Shown piece after piece: positions 34,790-43,762 of a DNA stretch of 64,000 nucleotides. This DNA is from Mesosutterella faecium (lineage in GTDB: Bacteria > Pseudomonadota > Gammaproteobacteria > Burkholderiales > Burkholderiaceae_F). Position numbers and translations under genes: made by a program. The stretch lies in assembly GCF_022809315.2 (NCBI RefSeq), contig NZ_JAKZJU020000002.1, positions 1 to 64,000 of the forward strand, written 5' to 3'. The notes under the pieces were generated by a model that had not been told where the DNA came from, made no database searches, and saw only the letters and a program-made list of their open reading frames with translations. Each line of letters opens with the position of its first letter. Positions within the stretch are counted from its first letter, which is position 1.

Positions 34790-35725
34790 TCAGCCCGGGC
34801 CGCCCGGTCCCTTCCGCGGCAGCGCGAGGATCACCATGTTCGCGATCACCATGGCCGCTCCCGCCGCCTCCGGGGCGGAAAAGGGCACCCCGAGCAGCGT
34901 CACGGTGAGGATCACCGCGGTGAGGGGCTCGAAGGAGGAGAGCAGGCTCGTCACCGAGGCGGGCACATAGGAGGTGCTCTTCAGGTAGCAGCCGAAGGCG
35001 AGCACCGTGCCGAAGATCACGATGAAGGCGTAGAGGCCGGCCGACTCCCAGGTCCAGCGGGCGCCGCCTGCGAAAGGCGAGGTAAAGAGCAGGTCGGCCG
35101 CACCTCCCAGGGCCATCGCCCAGCCCACCGCGAAGCGCACGCCCGTGCGGCGGATGACCGAGCCGGGCTGCAGCGTGCAGAACGCCCCGAACCCGGCCGA
35201 GACGATGCCCCAGGCGACTCCGGAGACGGAGAAGTCGAGGCTGGAGAGCCGGCCCTTGGAGACGAGCAGTGCCACCCCGGCCATCGCGAGCGCGAGGCAC
35301 AGGACTTCGCGGCCCCGCAGGAGCCTTCTCTCGCGCGCCGCGAGCCAGAGAATCACGAAAAGCGGCACGAAGCCCACCATGAGCGAGGCCGTGCCGGCGT
35401 TGGCCGCGTCAATGGAGAGGAAAAAAGTGAGCTGGATGAGGACGAAGCCCGCGCCGAGGACCGCGATGTCGCGGAGGTTGCGAAGGTCGGAGAAAAGTGG
35501 CCTCAAAAGCCCGCGCCGCGAGAAGAGCGCCTCGAGGGCGAGCATGAGGGCGCCCGCCCCGATCAGCCGGATCGACACGAGGTCCTGCGGCCTGAAGCCA
35601 AAGCGCGTGAAAAGTACCTGCGCGGCCACGCCCATCGAGCCGAAGCAGATCCCGGAGAAGGCGGCGAGAAAGACGCCCTCGAGCGTGCGCAGCGCTGTCC
35701 TGCGCTCAGGCATCGGCTGCGGCAA
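34790..35725 (-). CDS. EamA/DMT-superfamily transporter
   Basis: 311 residues, ten predicted membrane helices in two EamA halves (AAFSGICFGSMGVAAQVLF in the first, GIVSAGFGAFCTLQPG in the second, with ASVTSLLSSFEPLTAVIL near the end, the usual EamA closing motif). Probably an exporter of amino acids or metabolites. Its start overlaps the 3' end of the M20 amidohydrolase by 20 bp, so the two are co-translated. Possible roles are export of the hydrolase product or import of its substrate. Confidence 0.85.
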   Translation of the reverse strand: MPQPMPERRTALRTLEGVFLAAFSGICFGSMGVAAQVLFTRFGFRPQDLVSIRLIGAGALMLALEALFSRRGLLRPLFSDLRNLRDIAVLGAGFVLIQLTFFLSIDAANAGTASLMVGFVPLFVILWLAARERRLLRGREVLCLALAMAGVALLVSKGRLSSLDFSVSGVAWGIVSAGFGAFCTLQPGSVIRRTGVRFAVGWAMALGGAADLLFTSPFAGGARWTWESAGLYAFIVIFGTVLAFGCYLKSTSYVPASVTSLLSSFEPLTAVILTVTLLGVPFSAPEAAGAAMVIANMVILALPRKGPGGPG

Positions 35726-36917
35726 GCTCTTCGAGCCTGACCCTTGCGATTTTCGACAGCAGCGTCGCCGCGGCGGGGAGCACCTCGTCGTTGAAGTCGA
35801 AGACGGGGCTGTGCACGCCCGCGGTGTGGTCCTCGTCGCGGATGCCGATCCGGATCATGACGCCGGGAACCACCCGCTGGTACTCGGCGAAGTCCTCCGA
35901 GCTCATGAAGGGCTTCATGTCGGGCACGACGTGCTCCCCTCCGAAGAGCTTCTGCGCGATCCCGGCCGCCTCGAGCGTCCGGTCGCGGTCGTTGATCACG
36001 GCGGGGGTCTTCCGCTCGTAGCGGATTTCGGAGCTGCAGCCGTTCGCGCGGGCAGTCTCCTCGGTCATGAGCTGCACCTCGCGCTCGATCTGCGAGCGGA
36101 CCTCTTCGGAGTACGTGCGCACCGTGCCGCTCATGGTGAGCAGCGGCGGCACCACGTTCTGCGCCTCGTAGCGGCCGGCGTTCAACGAGCAGACCGAGAC
36201 CACCGCGGGCTCGATCGGGTCGACCCGGCGCGAGACGATGCTCAGGAGCGCCCCGTAGAGCTGGACGCCGGCCGCAATCGGGTCGATCCCGAGGTGCGGG
36301 CGCCCGCCGTGGGTGCCCCGGCCGTGGATTTTGATCCAGAAGTTGTCCGAGGAGGCCTGAAGAGGCCCCGCCCGGAAGCCGAAGACTCCCTTGGGCAGCA
36401 TCGGCTCGTCGTGCGCGCCGTAGATCTCCCGGATGCCGTATTTCTGGAAGGCGCCCGAGTCGACCACCGCCTTCGCCCCTCCGGTCGGCTCCTCGCAGGG
36501 CTGGAAAATGCCGATCACGCGGCCCGCAAAGCTGCGGTCCGCGGCGAGGTGCCGCAGCGCCCCGAGAAGCCACGTCTGGTGCCCGTCGTGCCCGCAGGCG
36601 TGGCAGCGCCCCTTGATCCGGCTCGCCCAGGGGCGGCCCGAGAGGTCGTCAATCGGCAGCGCGTCGATGTCGGCCCGAAGGGCGAGCGCGGGCCCCGGGC
36701 GGCTGCCGTTCACCACGGCGATCACGCCGTTCCTCACGGTCTTTTGATCGATCTCGTCCGCGCCCCAGCCGCGCAGCAGCCCCGCGATCCGCTCCGCGGT
36801 CTTCGGCGTTTCAAACCCAAGCTCGGGGTTCTCGTGGATCTCGTGCCGGATCGCTGCGAGCTCGTCGGCCCAGGCGGCGATCTCCGGGAAGACCTTGTCC
36901 TTCAGAACGAACTCCAT
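35706..36917 (-). CDS. M20-family amidohydrolase (hippurate/N-acyl-amino-acid hydrolase type)
   Basis: 403 residues from ATG 36917. The N-terminal helix RHEIHENPELGFETPKTAE is the M20D signature. Metal-site residues lie in LRADIDALPI, CHACGHDGHQ, FQPCEEPTGG (Glu-Glu) and a late MSSEDFAEYQ. The lid or dimerisation domain is in the middle (IHGRGTHGGRPHLGIDPI). It hydrolyses N-acyl or amide bonds of amino-acid derivatives in the cytoplasm. It is the first gene of a two-gene unit with the DMT transporter. The specific substrate is not readable. Confidence 0.88.
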   Translation of the reverse strand: MEFVLKDKVFPEIAAWADELAAIRHEIHENPELGFETPKTAERIAGLLRGWGADEIDQKTVRNGVIAVVNGSRPGPALALRADIDALPIDDLSGRPWASRIKGRCHACGHDGHQTWLLGALRHLAADRSFAGRVIGIFQPCEEPTGGAKAVVDSGAFQKYGIREIYGAHDEPMLPKGVFGFRAGPLQASSDNFWIKIHGRGTHGGRPHLGIDPIAAGVQLYGALLSIVSRRVDPIEPAVVSVCSLNAGRYEAQNVVPPLLTMSGTVRTYSEEVRSQIEREVQLMTEETARANGCSSEIRYERKTPAVINDRDRTLEAAGIAQKLFGGEHVVPDMKPFMSSEDFAEYQRVVPGVMIRIGIRDEDHTAGVHSPVFDFNDEVLPAAATLLSKIARVRLEELAAADA

Positions 36918-37062
36918 GGAGCTCCTCCACAATAAAAAATCAGGATGGGAAAAGGTTATAGCACCAGGCTCGGGGGCGGTGAGAAAAGCAGCTAAACTAA
37001 CGAAAACGGCGGCCTTTCCCCCGCCGCTTCCACCCCTCTCAAGTCAAAAGGAAAAACAGCTG

Positions 37063-37380
37063 ATGCTTAAAGTTTACGGAAGCCCGATGTGCCCGGACTG
37101 CAGGGCCTGCAAGGCGAATTTCGACCGCTTCGGCATTGCCTATGAGTATCTCGATGTCACGGGAAGCCTGAAGAACCTGAAGCAGTTCCTGATCTACCGC
37201 GACTCGAACCCGGTCTTCGACCGGCTGAAAAAAATCCACGACATCGGGCTACCCGCCTGCGTGGACGAGGACGGCACGATTTTCACCGACTGGGAAGGCT
37301 ACCTGAAGGGAAAGGGCTTCAAGCCTTTCGCGGTCGAAGCCTCCGCACCGGCCTGCAGCGTGACCGGAAAGGGCTGCTGA
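37063..37380 (+). CDS. Glutaredoxin-like protein
   Basis: 105 residues from ATG 37063 (a frame to 36895 runs into the divergent hydrolase leader). A thioredoxin-fold start MLKVYGSPMCPDCRACKANF has the CPDC redox motif, followed by a beta-strand YEYLDVTG and GLPACVDEDGTIF with the cis-Pro. The tail carries two further Cys (PACSVTGKGC). This is the glutaredoxin-related family common in anaerobes. Probably cytoplasmic disulphide or metal-thiol chemistry; partner unknown. Confidence 0.8.
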   Translation: MLKVYGSPMCPDCRACKANFDRFGIAYEYLDVTGSLKNLKQFLIYRDSNPVFDRLKKIHDIGLPACVDEDGTIFTDWEGYLKGKGFKPFAVEASAPACSVTGKGC

Positions 37381-37442
37381 AATCAAGGGCGCAGGGGGAG
37401 TCCGGCTTTCCTCCGTTGCAGCCTTTGGAAGATGATCAAAAG

Positions 37443-37480
37443 CCCCCGGGAAATTGTCTTTCCCGGGGACCCTTGTTTTT
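37443..37480. terminator. Terminator between glutaredoxin-like and octahaem cytochrome genes
   Basis: The perfect stem CCCCGGGAAA with TTTCCCGGGG (37444-37468) is followed by ACCCTTGTTTTT. A-rich sequence on the other side allows action in both directions between two convergent genes. Confidence 0.8.
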
Positions 37481-37502
37481 CAGGACTGCCTGCGAATGGG
37501 AT

Positions 37503-39215
37503 TTACAGGGTCTTGAAAACCTTCTTTGCCTTGCCGTTCGCGCTTCTCAGATCCCAGATCGTCTTCGTGACCGAGCGGTCGAACGCCCTCGGATTGTGGA
37601 AGCTGCTCGAGAGATCCGTGAGCCAGTAGTCGCGGGTCGAGAGGTACTGCTCGTAGGCCTCGGTGAGGGTCTTCAACTCCGCCTGCGGCAGCGTCGCCTT
37701 CTTCGCCTTCACGGCGGCGAGCATCCGCTGCGCGTCCTTGGCGGCCATCTCCATCTTCTGGGTGCGGATCCTGTAGGCCTGCTGGATCGACTCGATCGTG
37801 TAGAGCGCCTGGCCGGGGTTCGTCCAGTTGTCCCTGGAGCCCGGACCGTGGCATTCGCTCCTCATGCAGGTGTTCCGGGCCTTCAGCTTCGCAAGGCTCG
37901 GCTGGTGCTCGAACGTGCCGTCCTTCTTCTTCGCGAAGTGGCAGTCGGTGCAGGTGACGCCGGCCTGGCCGTGCCTGCTGTTGATCAGGATTTCAACGTT
38001 CGGGTGGTCGGAGCCGTTGATGTACTTCACGCCGGTGAGCCCGTTCGTGCCCTGGTTCCAGCCCTTCTTCTTGAACCACTCGTAGGTCTTCACCGGGTCG
38101 CCCAGGAACTCGGTCGAGTAGGGGCTCACGCCGGCCTTGGCGAGTTCCTCGCGGGTGACGGGTTTGCCGGTGTCATTGTGCTTGTAGTTGAGGTAGCGGT
38201 TGGCCGCGTTGTGGCACTGGCCGCACTGGTAGTTGGCGTTGTAGTCGGAGAGGATGCCGATCTTGCGCGTGAAGCCGCGCACGCCCATGTCGATCACCTC
38301 CATCGACGGGAAGGCCTTGCTACCCTTCTTCGCCTGCCTCTGGTAGGTGTTTCCGCGGCCGTTCTTTCCGGTCATCGATTCGATCATCGGCGCGAAGATC
38401 ACGCGCGGCTCGGCCGAGTGCGGATCGTGGCAGAAGTTGCAGTTGAAGCCCGAGTGCGTGCCTTTCAGCATCGGGACCACCTTGCTGTCGAAGTCATAGC
38501 CCTTCGGGTTGGGCGCAGTCCCGTCGTAGGCGTACTCCAGCATCGTCTCGGAGGTCTTGCAGAGCAGGCAGCGCGAGTCCTGCTGGCCCTCGCGGCCCTT
38601 ATGCGGCCGCCAGCCGATGCCGATTACGTCGCCCTTCATCAGGTCGCCGTTTTGCGGGAAGTCGTCGATGATGTTCTTCCAGTGGTCTTCCTGAGGCGCG
38701 CCCTGCGCGACAAGGGACTTGTACTTGAAGCGGCCGTTGGCGCGGTTCGCGATGAAGTCCGACATGAGCCCGGCGTGGAAGCGCGGGAACTTGTGCTGGA
38801 TCGCGCGCGGCCACCCGTCGTCCTGGTCGCGCACGAAGCTGTAGTCGTTCATGCCCTTCTTCTGGGCCCATTCGTAGTGGTACTTGGGATTGAACAGGTC
38901 CTTGTGCTGCTCCTTGTGGCACTGGGAGCAGGAGCCGTAGTCAAAGCGGGTCTTCGGGCGGTTGGCGGCCGAAGGGGCGGAAGTGTGCCCCGCGGGCACC
39001 GTGTGGCAGGAGCCGCAGTTCACGTTCCTGTGCGCCCCGCGGTTGTGGAGCTTCGCCACCGGGGTGTGGCAGGCGAGGCACTGCTGCGGGTTCTCGACCT
39101 TCTGCGCGGGCGGCGTGAGCGGCGCGGCCCGTGTCAGGGCCTCGGCCGCCGGGGCGGCCCCGAGGGCGGTTGCGGCGCAGAGCGCGAGCGCTGCCGGAAA
39201 TGCTTTCCCTCTCAT
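37503..39215 (-). CDS. Octahaem cytochrome c, NrfA/ONR-like (putative nitrite or related reductase)
   Basis: 570 residues with a Sec signal peptide. There are eight haem sites in order: CLACH, CGSCH, CSQCH, CLLCK, CNFCH, CGQCH, CTDCH and an expanded CMRSECH (CX4CH). The Lys-ligated fourth site followed by four more matches octahaem nitrite reductase, whose last five haems correspond to NrfA. NrfA-like segments are DHPNVEI, RHGQAGVTCTDCH and SSFHNPRA near the end. However, the NrfA CxQCHVEYY segment reads CGQCHNAANRY, so the active-site Tyr is not in its usual place, and Gln before the catalytic His is Asp. It faces resB-ccsA across a shared promoter region. Substrate uncertain. Confidence 0.75.
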   Translation of the reverse strand: MRGKAFPAALALCAATALGAAPAAEALTRAAPLTPPAQKVENPQQCLACHTPVAKLHNRGAHRNVNCGSCHTVPAGHTSAPSAANRPKTRFDYGSCSQCHKEQHKDLFNPKYHYEWAQKKGMNDYSFVRDQDDGWPRAIQHKFPRFHAGLMSDFIANRANGRFKYKSLVAQGAPQEDHWKNIIDDFPQNGDLMKGDVIGIGWRPHKGREGQQDSRCLLCKTSETMLEYAYDGTAPNPKGYDFDSKVVPMLKGTHSGFNCNFCHDPHSAEPRVIFAPMIESMTGKNGRGNTYQRQAKKGSKAFPSMEVIDMGVRGFTRKIGILSDYNANYQCGQCHNAANRYLNYKHNDTGKPVTREELAKAGVSPYSTEFLGDPVKTYEWFKKKGWNQGTNGLTGVKYINGSDHPNVEILINSRHGQAGVTCTDCHFAKKKDGTFEHQPSLAKLKARNTCMRSECHGPGSRDNWTNPGQALYTIESIQQAYRIRTQKMEMAAKDAQRMLAAVKAKKATLPQAELKTLTEAYEQYLSTRDYWLTDLSSSFHNPRAFDRSVTKTIWDLRSANGKAKKVFKTL

Positions 39216-39581
39216 GATGGACTCTCCTTCGTAGAGTTTTTTTTATAAAAGCAATGAAGCCAATGAAGCCGTGGCTTGAACATTGAAGCCATTTAAGCAT
39301 CAGTTAAGATTTCCAAATAGACCCATTTTGGAAATAAATCATGGATCCAAAACGGAGCCAAAAAGGCGGGAAAGAGGCCTGCTTTTAGAAATTGAAAAAT
39401 TAAATTATTTAAAAACAGTATGATGAATGATTATTTCTTTCTGAGCGCTCCGTCCGGACCTGGTTTTCAGAGGGCGGCCGGCGGGAAATGGCCTCATCAT
39501 TTAGCCGCGGTTTGGATCTAGTCATTCCGGGGGCGTTTCGGTAGATTGGATCCAATCAAAAACACTTGGATCCATCGTAAA
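39216..39581. promoter_or_regulatory. Divergent control region with repeated TTGGATCCA palindromes
   Basis: This 366-bp AT-rich gap separates the octahaem cytochrome and resB-ccsA. The palindromic motif TTGGATCCAA or near-copies occur at 39342-39350, 39512-39519, 39546-39555 and 39566-39575, the last two exactly 20 bp apart (two helical turns). They could be operator sites for a dedicated regulator coordinating the cytochrome and its maturation genes. No known regulator consensus was matched. Confidence 0.45.
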
Positions 39582-40556
39582 ATGCAGGTCCGCTCACTGT
39601 TTAAGAACATTCCGCTGCTGCTTTGCGCGGCCGGGGCCGTCGTCACGGCGGCAAGCCTCGTACTCGCCACGGCAAGGCGCGGGCTCGAGTCCGCCGCGGA
39701 CTCTCCGGGGCTGCTCGCGGGACTTGCGCTTTTCGCGGCCTCTCTCGCCCTTTATCTGGTCCGCAGGCTGCGCCGTCCGGAGGCGAGCCTCGCCTGGGTC
39801 TCGCTCGTGCTCCTGCACGCGGGGCTGCTCGCCGCGCTCGCCGGTTTTTTCCTTAACGCCCGGTACGGAGAGAAGGGCTTCGTCTACATCCGCGAGGGCG
39901 ACGCCGCCTCCTTTTACGTGGACAAAAGCGACAAGGACCGGAAGCTGCCCTTCGCGCTGCGGCTGAACGACTTCCGGATCAGCACCTACCCGAACTCGCT
40001 CCGCATCCGCTCCTACGACTCCGACATCACCGTGGAGGACGGGGGAAAGAAAACGAACGTGAAGCTTTCCGTGAACCATCCGTTCTCCTACGGCGGCTAC
40101 GACTTTTATCAGCACAGCCACGGCCTCACCGCGGGCCTTAATCCGCGGATTCTGGCCAAGGCCGGCCCGCGCGAGGCTGCCCTGGAGCTGAAGTTCCGCG
40201 AGACCGCCCGGGTCCCGGGCTGCGGCTCGGTCACCGTGCGCGACTTCATCCCGAGCGCGGTCTTTCCGGACTCCGGCATCCGGGACGCGGGCGTGAAGGG
40301 GATCCTCAATCCCGCCTACCTCGTCGATCTCGTCACAGAAAAGGGCGCTCACTTCAGGCGCTGGGTGCTTCCGGCCGCGCCCGAGTCCGAGCAGCTGGGA
40401 GGCTGCAGGCTGCACTTTCTCGACTTCAAGGGGGTGGAGTACACGGTGCTCTCCGTCTCGCGGCTGCCCTTCAGTCCCCTGATCCTGCTGGGCTTCGCAC
40501 TGGCCAGCGCAGGCTGCGCGGGACTTGCTCTCGTCATTCGGAGGAAAGTGAAATGA
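39582..40556 (+). CDS. resB: ResB-like cytochrome c biogenesis protein
   Basis: 324 residues from ATG 39582 (MQVRSLFKNIPLL); the frame opens earlier, but that part contains the GGATCC repeats. There are three N-terminal membrane helices, a periplasmic domain (about 110-300) with HPFSYGGYDFYQHSHG, and a last membrane helix (LILLGFALASAGCAGLALV). This is the compact ResB/Ccs1 layout. With CcsA it forms the System II haem-delivery complex for c-type cytochromes, fitting the adjacent octahaem protein. The ccsA ATG overlaps its stop by 4 bp. Confidence 0.82.
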   Translation: MQVRSLFKNIPLLLCAAGAVVTAASLVLATARRGLESAADSPGLLAGLALFAASLALYLVRRLRRPEASLAWVSLVLLHAGLLAALAGFFLNARYGEKGFVYIREGDAASFYVDKSDKDRKLPFALRLNDFRISTYPNSLRIRSYDSDITVEDGGKKTNVKLSVNHPFSYGGYDFYQHSHGLTAGLNPRILAKAGPREAALELKFRETARVPGCGSVTVRDFIPSAVFPDSGIRDAGVKGILNPAYLVDLVTEKGAHFRRWVLPAAPESEQLGGCRLHFLDFKGVEYTVLSVSRLPFSPLILLGFALASAGCAGLALVIRRKVK

Positions 40557-41353
40557 GCGCAGAAGAAATGGCCGGGCTCGCAGGGCTCCTTCTCATCCTC
40601 GCCGGGCTGCTCGGGCTGCTGGGCGGCCGAGGGCTGCGGCGCTTCTCCTTCATCCCGGCGCTGCCCGCCATGGCCCTCATGGCCTGGGGCTTTGTCCTGC
40701 GCTGGCGGGGCTACGCGCAGGCGATGGACGTGAGCTGGTTCGAGTCCTTCCCGGTCTCCACCTTTTTCGAGTCGGCTCTTTTCTTTGCCTTCCTCACGCT
40801 CGCGCTCGGGCTCTTCGTCCTGCGCCGCACGGACTCGCGGTTCTTTCCCGCGGCGCTTTTCGGCGGGTGCGGCGCGCTGCTGCTCTTTTTGTCGCTCTCG
40901 GGCATCCCCTCGCGGCCCCTGCTTTTCCTGCCGTCGCTCAAGAGCGGCTGGCTCATCGCCCACGTGGCGCTCTCCTTTGCCGCCTACGCGGCCTATGCGG
41001 TCGCCGCCGTGCTCTCGCTCGGCATCATCTTCTCCAGCCGGGGCGAGCGGCTCGTGCCGGTGCTGCGGCGGCTGCTCGCCGATGCGACGCTTGTCTTCAC
41101 CGTGGGCGGCCTCATCTTCGGGGCGGTCTGGGCGCAGTACTCCTGGGGCCGCTTCTGGGCCTGGGATCCGAAGGAGACCTGGGCCTTCCTCACCTGGTGC
41201 GCCTACGTGCTGCTGCTGCACGCCGACTGGCGCGGTAAGCTTTCGGGCAGGGGGCTCGCGGCCTGGGCGCTCGCCGACTTCGTCATCGTGCTCTTCACCT
41301 ACTTCGGCGTGAGCGTGCTTTTCGCCGGTCTGCACAGCTACATCTCTTTTTAG
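40553..41353 (+). CDS. ccsA: CcsA/ResC cytochrome c haem lyase subunit
   Basis: 266 residues, about eight membrane helices. The haem-handling WWD-type motif is WGRFWAWDPKETWAFLTW, with flanking His in WLIAHVALSF and LLHADW and a final LHSYISF. It presents haem to apocytochromes on the outer face. Coupled to resB by an ATGA overlap. In Wolinella the homologous CcsBA-type protein (NrfI) is encoded beside nrfA, so the arrangement here suggests dedicated maturation of the NrfA-like octahaem cytochrome. Confidence 0.88.
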   Translation: MSAEEMAGLAGLLLILAGLLGLLGGRGLRRFSFIPALPAMALMAWGFVLRWRGYAQAMDVSWFESFPVSTFFESALFFAFLTLALGLFVLRRTDSRFFPAALFGGCGALLLFLSLSGIPSRPLLFLPSLKSGWLIAHVALSFAAYAAYAVAAVLSLGIIFSSRGERLVPVLRRLLADATLVFTVGGLIFGAVWAQYSWGRFWAWDPKETWAFLTWCAYVLLLHADWRGKLSGRGLAAWALADFVIVLFTYFGVSVLFAGLHSYISF

Positions 41354-41365
41354 GGGAGACGGCAT

Positions 41366-42815
41366 ATGACCGCACGCACTTCAAGCCTCACGCTTGACAT
41401 TGAGCTCGACACCGGGGAGGGCGCAGTCCCCCTGAAGGACCAGGTCTACCAGGCGCTTCTCGCGGGGATCCGGTCCGGGTCGCTGCGGCCGGGCGACCGG
41501 CTGCCTTCCTCGCGCGCGCTCTCGGCCCGGCTCGGGGTGGGGCGCGTCACAGTGACCGCCGCCTACGCGCGGCTTCGCGACGAGGGCTGGCTCGCCCCGC
41601 GGGCGGGCGGCGGCCCCGCTGAGCGTCGCCGTCCCCGCGGTGCAAAAGCGCGTTTCCCCGAGGGCCTCGCTCGCGCTCGAGGCGCTGTCCTTCCGCGTGC
41701 AGGCGCTGCGGCCCTTCGCGATCGCGAGCCCCGACTACGAAAGCCTTCCCGGCAAGAAGTGGACGCAGATCGTCGCCCGCGTCTCGAAAAGCCCGTGGCT
41801 GCACAACGGCTACTGCGAGCCCTGCGGCTACCCGCCTTTCCGCGAGGCGATCGCGAACTACGTGCGCCGCGCGCGGGGCCTTAACTGCGCCCCCGAGGAC
41901 GTGATTGTGACAAGCGGCATCCAGCAGGGGCTGTCCATGTGCGCGCAGGTGCTCTTCGAGCCGGGCGAGAAAATTCTGGTCGAGGATCCCGGCTACCAGC
42001 CGCACCGCCAGGCGCTCGCCTATTTTGGGCTCAGGCCCGAGCCCGTGAGGATCGAAGAGCCGGGGCTTGACCTGGAGGCGGTCCGCTCCTCCGGCGCCCG
42101 CGGGATGCTCGTCACTCCCTGCCACCAGTATCCGATGGGCTACCTCATGGGTCAGAAGGACCGCTCCGGGCTCATCGGCTGGGCCGCCTCGAGCGGCGCC
42201 TGGCTGATCGAGGACGACTACGACGGGGAGCTGCGCTTCGACGGCGCCCCGCATTCGGCGCTTGCCTCCGCGGACGCGGCCCGCAGCTCGGTGGTCTACC
42301 TGGGCAGCTTCACGAAGATGATCTACCCGGGCTTCAACATGGGCTACCTCATCGCCCCGAAGGGGCTCGCGGCGGCCTTCGGGGGCGCGAAGATGCTCAA
42401 CGACCGCCACGCGAGCGAGGTCCACCAGGTGATTCTCGCCGAGTTCATTGCGGGCGGCCGGTACGAGGCGCACGTGCGCCGGCTGAAAAAGCTCTACAAG
42501 GCCCGCCGCGCCGCGATGATCGAGGCGGCGCAGATCCTTCTCGGCCGCTACGGGCGCATCGTCTCGGGGCCCCAGGGCACGCACCTCGCCTTCCAGTTTT
42601 CAATCCCCGTGGACGACAGGAAGCTCGCGCAGTTTCTGAGAAGCGCCTGCGGGCTCGAGCTGCGGACGCTCTCGGAGTGCTGCATCGCAAGGCGGGACCT
42701 CTCGGGCCTGATCCTCGGGTTCGCGGGCTTCACCGAGGAGCAGATCCGCGAGGGGATGCACCTCATGGCCAAGGGGATCGAGCGGTTCCTCTCTGGCCAG
42801 GGGGAGGGCCGGTAA
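41366..42815 (+). pseudogene. MocR/PdxR-type GntR-aminotransferase regulator, one frameshift
   Basis: The first frame (41366-about 41610) encodes a GntR winged helix (VPLKDQVYQALLAGIRSG, SRALSARLGVGRVTVTAAYARL). The second (about 41595-42815) encodes the fold-type I aminotransferase-like domain (HNGYCEPCGYPPFREAIANY, IEDDYDGELRF, and the PLP Lys in YLGSFTKMIYPGF). The shift falls in the GC run near 41600-41620, where GRAAAPLSVAVPAV would continue the protein. All motifs are intact, so it may be a recent mutation or sequencing error. It lies upstream of a PNPOx-like gene, consistent with a vitamin-B6-sensing MocR regulator. Confidence 0.8.
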
Positions 42816-43037
42816 AGGCAACGGTTTAGGACGAGGGCAGCGCGGCAATGGTAGATAAAGCGGATCCGAAGCCTTGGCCTGACACTTTTTTTGGAGGAGG
42901 AAAGCCTGAAGGAATCCCGCGGGACGGCCCGCGGCTTCAGGCTCCCGGTCCGGAAACCGGACACCCCGGGCCCGCGGGAACGGGCCCTTCTTCCGCCGGG
43001 GGACGGCCTCCGCGGACATTTCTGAAGTGAATGAAAG
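42816..43037. other. Intergenic between MocR and Nim-like genes
   Basis: GC-rich, with imperfect inverted repeats around 42918-42992 (CGCGGGACGGCCCGCGG; GGTCCGGAAACCGGAC). It probably holds a weak terminator and the promoter or MocR site of the next gene. No gene is seen. Confidence 0.35.
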
Positions 43038-43550
43038 ATGCAGGAACGGAAAATGAGGCGGTTCGGGCAGCAGCTCTCCCCGGCCGAGTGCGAAGAGATT
43101 CTGAAGGCGGGCCACACGGCGGTCCTCTCCCTTCAGGGCGACGACGGCTTCCCCTACGGGGTCCCGGTCAATTACGTCTGTCTCGGCGGGAAGATCTACA
43201 TCCACGGCGCCCCCGAAGGCTACCGCTCCGAGTGCGTGCGGCGCGACCCGAAGCTGTCGCTTGCCGTCATCGCCGAGGGGAAGGTCCTCCCGCTCACCTA
43301 CGAGACGCGCTACAGAAGCGTGATCGTGCGCGGCACCGGCCACTATATCGAAAAGGATGAGGACAAGCTCGCGATCCTCAACGCCATGATGGACCGCCTC
43401 GCGTCGGGAAGGCTTGAGGAGCGGGCCCGCGAGATCCAGAAATTCAGCTACTTCGCCCTGCTCGAGGTGACCCCGGTTCAGATCACGGGGAAGATGGCGT
43501 TCTGCGTCCTTATGGAGCGGCGCGCGAAGGAGGCGCAGGGCGAGGCTTGA
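43038..43550 (+). CDS. Nim-like pyridoxamine 5'-phosphate-oxidase-fold flavoprotein
   Basis: 170 residues. The split-barrel FMN-binding fold of NimA/PNPOx-like proteins is visible: an N-terminal LSPAECEEILKAGHTAVLSLQG, then GFPYGVPVNYVCLGGKIYIHGA, VIRGTG-like VIVRGTGHYI, and helical tail. Related Nim proteins can reduce 5-nitroimidazoles. An ATG at 43053 is an alternative start. It follows a MocR-type regulator that may sense pyridoxal phosphate. Whether it confers drug resistance here is unknown. Confidence 0.8.
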   Translation: MQERKMRRFGQQLSPAECEEILKAGHTAVLSLQGDDGFPYGVPVNYVCLGGKIYIHGAPEGYRSECVRRDPKLSLAVIAEGKVLPLTYETRYRSVIVRGTGHYIEKDEDKLAILNAMMDRLASGRLEERAREIQKFSYFALLEVTPVQITGKMAFCVLMERRAKEAQGEA

Positions 43551-43606
43551 AGCGAAGGCGGAAAGCCTGCGCGTTCCGCCTTCACGCAAAAGGTTCGGGC
43601 CAAAGC

Positions 43607-43632
43607 GAAAGGCCCCGCAGGGGGCCTTTTTC
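43607..43632 (+). terminator. Rho-independent terminator
   Basis: AAAGGCCCC-gca-GGGGCCTTTTT after the Nim-like gene forms a short, strong GC stem followed by T5. Confidence 0.8.
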
Positions 43633-43762
43633 CGTCCTCGGGCCTGCCGGAGGGAAGCGGATTCCGGCGTCTCCTTTTTCAGCTCCGGGCCTTCGGGCTG
43701 TCCGAAGGATCTGGGCCCGGCCTTTGACGGCTTTCCGGCCCCGGCCTCTCCCCTTTGCGCTT

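Noticed and set aside
33447..35740. Very long antisense frames of 600 or more codons opposite the transporter genes
   Set aside because: Arg/Asp/Glu/Ala-rich translations typical of the antisense of GC-rich genes, with no motifs.
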